Of a stretch of 64,000 nucleotides of DNA, positions 61,467 to 64,000 are shown piece by piece; positions within the stretch are counted from its first letter, which is position 1; each line of letters starts with the position of its first letter. The notes beneath the pieces are model-generated. The model did not search any database. It was not told the origin of the DNA and was given only the letters and a program-made list of their open reading frames with translations. The DNA lies in NCBI GenBank assembly GCA_018816865.1, contig JAHIUW010000018.1, positions 26,134 to 90,133 of the forward strand. The letters run 5' to 3'. This DNA comes from Pseudomonadota bacterium (GTDB taxonomy: Bacteria > Desulfobacterota > Desulfovibrionia > Desulfovibrionales > Desulfovibrionaceae). The position numbers were made by a program, and so were the translations under genes.

Positions 61467-61881
61467 GATCATTATCCTTGCGACTACTGCGGAGGCCACG
61501 ACAAGGGCGCCGTGCGCAAACCGCATGGTTCATGAAGGCAGGCTCAGGCCTGCACGGCACGAGGCAAAGGATGGGGGAGAATGGGCGCAAGATCACGCAA
61601 ACCAACGCTCAACGCAGCCGGTTCGCGGAGTTAATCCGTTCGGCGCACCCGCCCCGCTAGCAGGGAGGGGGAGGAGGAGAGGCGTTCCAAAGCAGTAAAT
61701 TCATCATGGATCTCTCTTGTAAAAACAGTGATGCAAAAACCCTAGGTCCTGAAGTGAGTGCAGGTCAAGCATGAGGAGAGGCTTCCGGACATCAAGACAA
61801 CAGAAACCAAAAGCTGAAGTTCTTTTCTCCATCCCTTCTGCTATGTGGATTACCAGATCTAGTATTGTCGCCCATACTCTT
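61467..61881. other. Gap without a convincing gene
   Basis: Short open frames are present on both strands but lack ribosome sites; one at 61704-62069 runs through repeat copy 13. A hairpin GCAGGC/GCCTGC lies near 61535. I see no other structure. Confidence 0.5.
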
Positions 61882-62008
61882 CTGGACTGTTCAGAAGTAG
61901 GCAAGTGCAAGGCGCAAAAAAACCTCAAGTCCGATGTGTGCTGATACGCACATGAGGGCTTGAGGTTTTTGCAGCAACACCGCAATTGCTTGCTTATGGA
62001 CAGTCCAG
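61882..62008. repeat. Structured intergenic repeat, copy 13
   Basis: Arms CTGGACTGTTC and GGACAGTCCAG pair over 11 positions with one G-T. The inner hairpin has AAAAACCTCAAG with CTTGAGGTTTTT and a loop region GTGTGCTGATACGCAC. The box GGCGCAAAA is present. The last five codons and stop of the 62683 gene lie in its right arm. Confidence 0.85.
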
Positions 62009-62683
62009 AGTGAATAGCCAAGAGCAGATCCACTGAGCAGGATGTTTGTCCGGTGGGCAGGCCACGCATTCCGTTGTGATGCGCGGGTCCACGGTGCCAC
62101 CGGACTTGCAGGGATAGTCGGCCAGCCCCTTGCGGGCGCGGGCCGTCTGTACGCGGCAGCGGTTCATGCGGAAGATGAACGAGGTCGGGGTCTCGTCCAC
62201 GATCTCCCAGTCATTGATATGGGCATACATGCGCCGGGCAAGGCACTGCTTGAGCGCCTCCAATCCACCACCGCGTACAAGGTCAAGGCCCGCCATGGCG
62301 CGCGAGGCCTCCAACGGGGCGAAGCGTGACCAGCAGGTGTCGTTGACGCGCTTGGCGTCGTCCATGCCGCAGCGCGACTCCACGGCCTGGAACCAGACCC
62401 CGTCGGCAGCCAGCCAAGCGGTGCGCAGCTCGCTTCCAAGATCGGCCAGGGCCGCCTCGTCCAACCCGGCGAAGAGGTCGGCAAAATTCTCACCACCCAA
62501 CACCTTGCAGAGCTTGCGCTCCACAATGGCGGTCAAACGGTCCCCGGCTTCGGCCTCGGCGGCGAGCGCCTGCTCCAGCCCCAGCTGATGCACGGCCTCG
62601 GCCAACCACAGGCCGTAATGCGCCCCGGCCTGGCGCACGGTCTCGATGATTTGTCTGGTTAATTCTATACGCATCCTACTCAT
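61994..62683 (-). CDS. DUF6125-like protein
   Basis: The 229-residue protein has helical N-terminal parts and MNRCRVQTARARKGLADYPC, GGTVDPRITTECVACPPDKH, WICSWLFTL near the C-terminus, resembling DUF6125 proteins (L-2-amino-thiazoline-4-carboxylate hydrolase-like). Function unproven. Its final residues (LDCP) are encoded by the repeat arm, suggesting an insertion that moved the stop codon. Confidence 0.65.
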   Translation of the reverse strand: MSRMRIELTRQIIETVRQAGAHYGLWLAEAVHQLGLEQALAAEAEAGDRLTAIVERKLCKVLGGENFADLFAGLDEAALADLGSELRTAWLAADGVWFQAVESRCGMDDAKRVNDTCWSRFAPLEASRAMAGLDLVRGGGLEALKQCLARRMYAHINDWEIVDETPTSFIFRMNRCRVQTARARKGLADYPCKSGGTVDPRITTECVACPPDKHPAQWICSWLFTLDCP

Positions 62684-62890
62684 AACAAAATAAACTCCAG
62701 CTTGGGGTTCTCAGCAATTCCGGCAAAAGCAAATTCTACCCCTGTGCTCCCTCACAAATATCGCTTTACTTAATTCAAACAAACGACAAAAATACGCAGC
62801 AAATAAGGCAAGCCCGACTAAGTCAGCTATCCTGAACTACAGACGAAGTGGATCACCAACAAGGTATAAAGACTCTTAGTGGCAATCAAA
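62684..62890. other. AT-rich gap before the defence pair
   Basis: About 200 bp where base composition changes from GC-rich to AT-rich. No clear consensus promoter is visible. It marks the left edge of a horizontally acquired island. Confidence 0.5.
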
Positions 62891-63528
62891 ATGAACAAAG
62901 ACGAAGCAATATCAATATTGAAGTGTAGCCTATACGCCATTACTGGCTCAGTCATGCTATATTATCTCGTAGAAGAGCACTTCAAAGTAAACGTATTTTC
63001 GTGGCTAAACTGTTCAGTATCAATAATAATAGCATTCTGGACATTTTATTTTTTGTTGGATGGAAAATACAATGCATCAATAAAATATTATACAGAAAAG
63101 ATATTAATGGAACATGGAACGGTAAATATGAATTTATAGACCTTAAAAAATCAGAAAACGACAAATCACGAAACGGAAATGGTGTAATATATTTGATAAT
63201 ACACCAAAATTTTTTTTCAACAAAGGTAAAATCATTCACTGAGAAGTTCTCAACTGAGTCAAAAATAGCACATTTTAATTACGACGAGCAAAACAAGAAA
63301 TATTCGTTAATATACGAATACATACAAGACGCATCAAAAATCAATCATGACGACAACGTACGAAAAGGAATTTCTGTAATTGATTTTTTCTCTGAAAACA
63401 AAGATGAAAAAATATTTGGAAGATTTTGGACTACGGCAGACACAAGAGGAGTGCTAGAATTAACACTCAAGTCACAACAGCACGCAAGCTCTTATAAAGA
63501 TGCAATTCATATAAAGAGAAAAAAATGA
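62891..63528 (+). CDS. 2TM/beta-barrel effector (OptE/Cap15-like), frame broken at a slippery site
   Basis: The expected product is about 210 residues: two membrane helices (about residues 8-25 and 40-57), then a beta-barrel domain with INGTWNGKYEF, VIYLIIHQNFFSTKVKSFTE, HFNYDEQNKKYSLIYEY, GRFWTTADTRGVLELTLKSQ. This is the SMODS-associated 2TM beta-barrel of Cap15 and Panoptes OptE, a nucleotide-gated membrane killer. The frame from 62891 continues only to 63139; the barrel lies in the -1 frame. The break is at T TTT TTG (63049-63055), where a -1 slip or one extra T joins them. The stop overlaps the mCpol start (ATGA). The DNA is AT-rich, unlike neighbours. Confidence 0.75.
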
Positions 63529-63884
63529 AGTATATATACATAGATGGAGACGACATCGGACTCAGAATAGAAAACAGTTTCTTAAACAACAATGAAAAAC
63601 GACTCAGTGAAATAAATAGACACGTTAAAAAAACAATCAAAAGAATTACGAAATATCTCACAGATCAAAAATACAATATTATATTCAGCGGTGCAGATGG
63701 AATAATATGTAAAGCAGACAATAAAATAGACATTAACGCGCTGACCAGAAGCACAATAAACGATATGGGAATCACTTTTTCAGTAGGCATTGGAAACACA
63801 TTACACGAATCATACATTGCATTGCGTTATGCAAAATGCCATGGAAAAAACAGAGCAATATGTACAGAGATAGTATTTACCTGA
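63525..63884 (+). CDS. Minimal CRISPR polymerase (mCpol), OptS-like cyclase
   Basis: The 119-residue protein matches the minimal Cas10-type polymerase: YIYIDGDDIGLRIENSF (Asp 7, 9, 10) and IIFSGADGIICKAD (Asp 58, a GGDD variant), then GITFSVGIGNTLHESYIALRYAK. In Panoptes systems this enzyme makes 2',3'-c-di-AMP, which holds the effector inactive; phage sponges that remove it trigger death. It overlaps the effector gene by 4 bp. Confidence 0.8.
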   Translation: MKYIYIDGDDIGLRIENSFLNNNEKRLSEINRHVKKTIKRITKYLTDQKYNIIFSGADGIICKADNKIDINALTRSTINDMGITFSVGIGNTLHESYIALRYAKCHGKNRAICTEIVFT

Positions 63885-63911
63885 CACTTGCCGCCCTTGG
63901 CGGGGTGATTT

Positions 63912-64000
63912 TTAGGCAGCGTTTTTGGCTGCCTTTTCCTTGGTCTTTTCATCCTTGGGCAGACCGTCCAGAAAGACCTGATTCGGAGTCCTGCCATTCA
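63912..64000 (-). CDS. 3' end of a transposase gene (partial)
   Basis: The window ends inside a minus-strand frame whose last 28 codons read NGRTPNQVFLDGLPKDEKTK followed by EKAAKNAA and TAA. The R-T-P and F-L-D-G-L-P pattern is the C-terminal end of an rve-type integrase/transposase (IS481-like). Only the tail is visible. It places a mobile element beside the defence pair. The GGCAGC/GCTGCC hairpin (63915-63933) followed by TTTT can also end the mCpol transcript. Confidence 0.6.
   Translation of the reverse strand, partial: NGRTPNQVFLDGLPKDEKTKEKAAKNAA

Noticed and set aside
61704..62069. Minus-strand open frame of 121 codons
   Set aside because: It runs straight through repeat copy 13 and overlaps the better-supported DUF6125-like gene in another frame.

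Overview
The window comes from a GC-rich sulfate-reducing bacterium of the Desulfovibrio type. The evidence is a complete dissimilatory sulfate-reduction block (sat, aprBA, qmoABC and a qmoD-like gene) together with a bacteriohemerythrin, a PpiD foldase and nickel-pincer (Lar) genes.

Layout. 1-2610 is accessory DNA of phage or integrative-element type ending at tRNA-Ser(GCT): small unknown genes, a small HTH regulator, and three copies of one 17-bp operator placed on strong promoters. 2960-11720 is ordinary chromosome: AMIN protein, TetR regulator, cyclophilin, sensor kinase, Tat-exported lytic-transglycosylase-like protein, EamA transporter. 11825-17611 (minus) is an operon of a chorismate-mutase-like/EPSP-synthase-like fusion, a small coiled-coil protein, aconitase and ppiD. 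17796-28042 is the sulfate-activation and reduction block: sat is divergent from aprBA, followed by qmoABC and qmoD. qmoC carries an apparent 1-nt frameshift. 29009-33975 is a branched-chain amino acid ABC transporter (livG-K-H-M-F). 34153-50703 is housekeeping and metabolism, including hemerythrin, an aminotransferase, a sigma54 activator with a dead receiver, larB, a thioesterase, M24 and U32 peptidases, TatD, two Hsp20s, Trm112, a PHP protein, a LarC N-terminal domain and a CBS-ACT protein. 51005-59522 (minus) holds serB, murJ, mutM, a ChaN-PDZ lipoprotein, a phenylacetate-CoA ligase and a MocR regulator. 62684-64000 is an AT-rich island with a two-gene Panoptes-type anti-phage system (2TM/beta-barrel effector plus minimal CRISPR polymerase), flanked by the tail of a transposase gene.

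Two things stand out. (1) A family of about twelve structured intergenic repeats, usually about 105-130 bp and one longer, at 34662, 44358, 44489, 45019, 50873, 52301, 54001, 56237-56768 and 61882. Each has outer arms that pair with each other but differ from copy to copy, plus a long inner hairpin. Every copy or cluster lies just downstream of a minus-strand gene, often with the stop codon inside or touching the element. This looks like an RNA-level 3'-end element. (2) The Panoptes-like pair at the right edge, whose effector reading frame breaks exactly at a T TTT TTG slippery heptamer.

In the sulfate block, Sat makes APS, AprBA reduces it to sulfite, and QmoABC links menaquinol to AprBA. 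The long leaders upstream of sat and aprB contain a Rex-like operator and a terminator-like hairpin. All functional names rest on recognition of motifs and gene order by eye; no database search was run.
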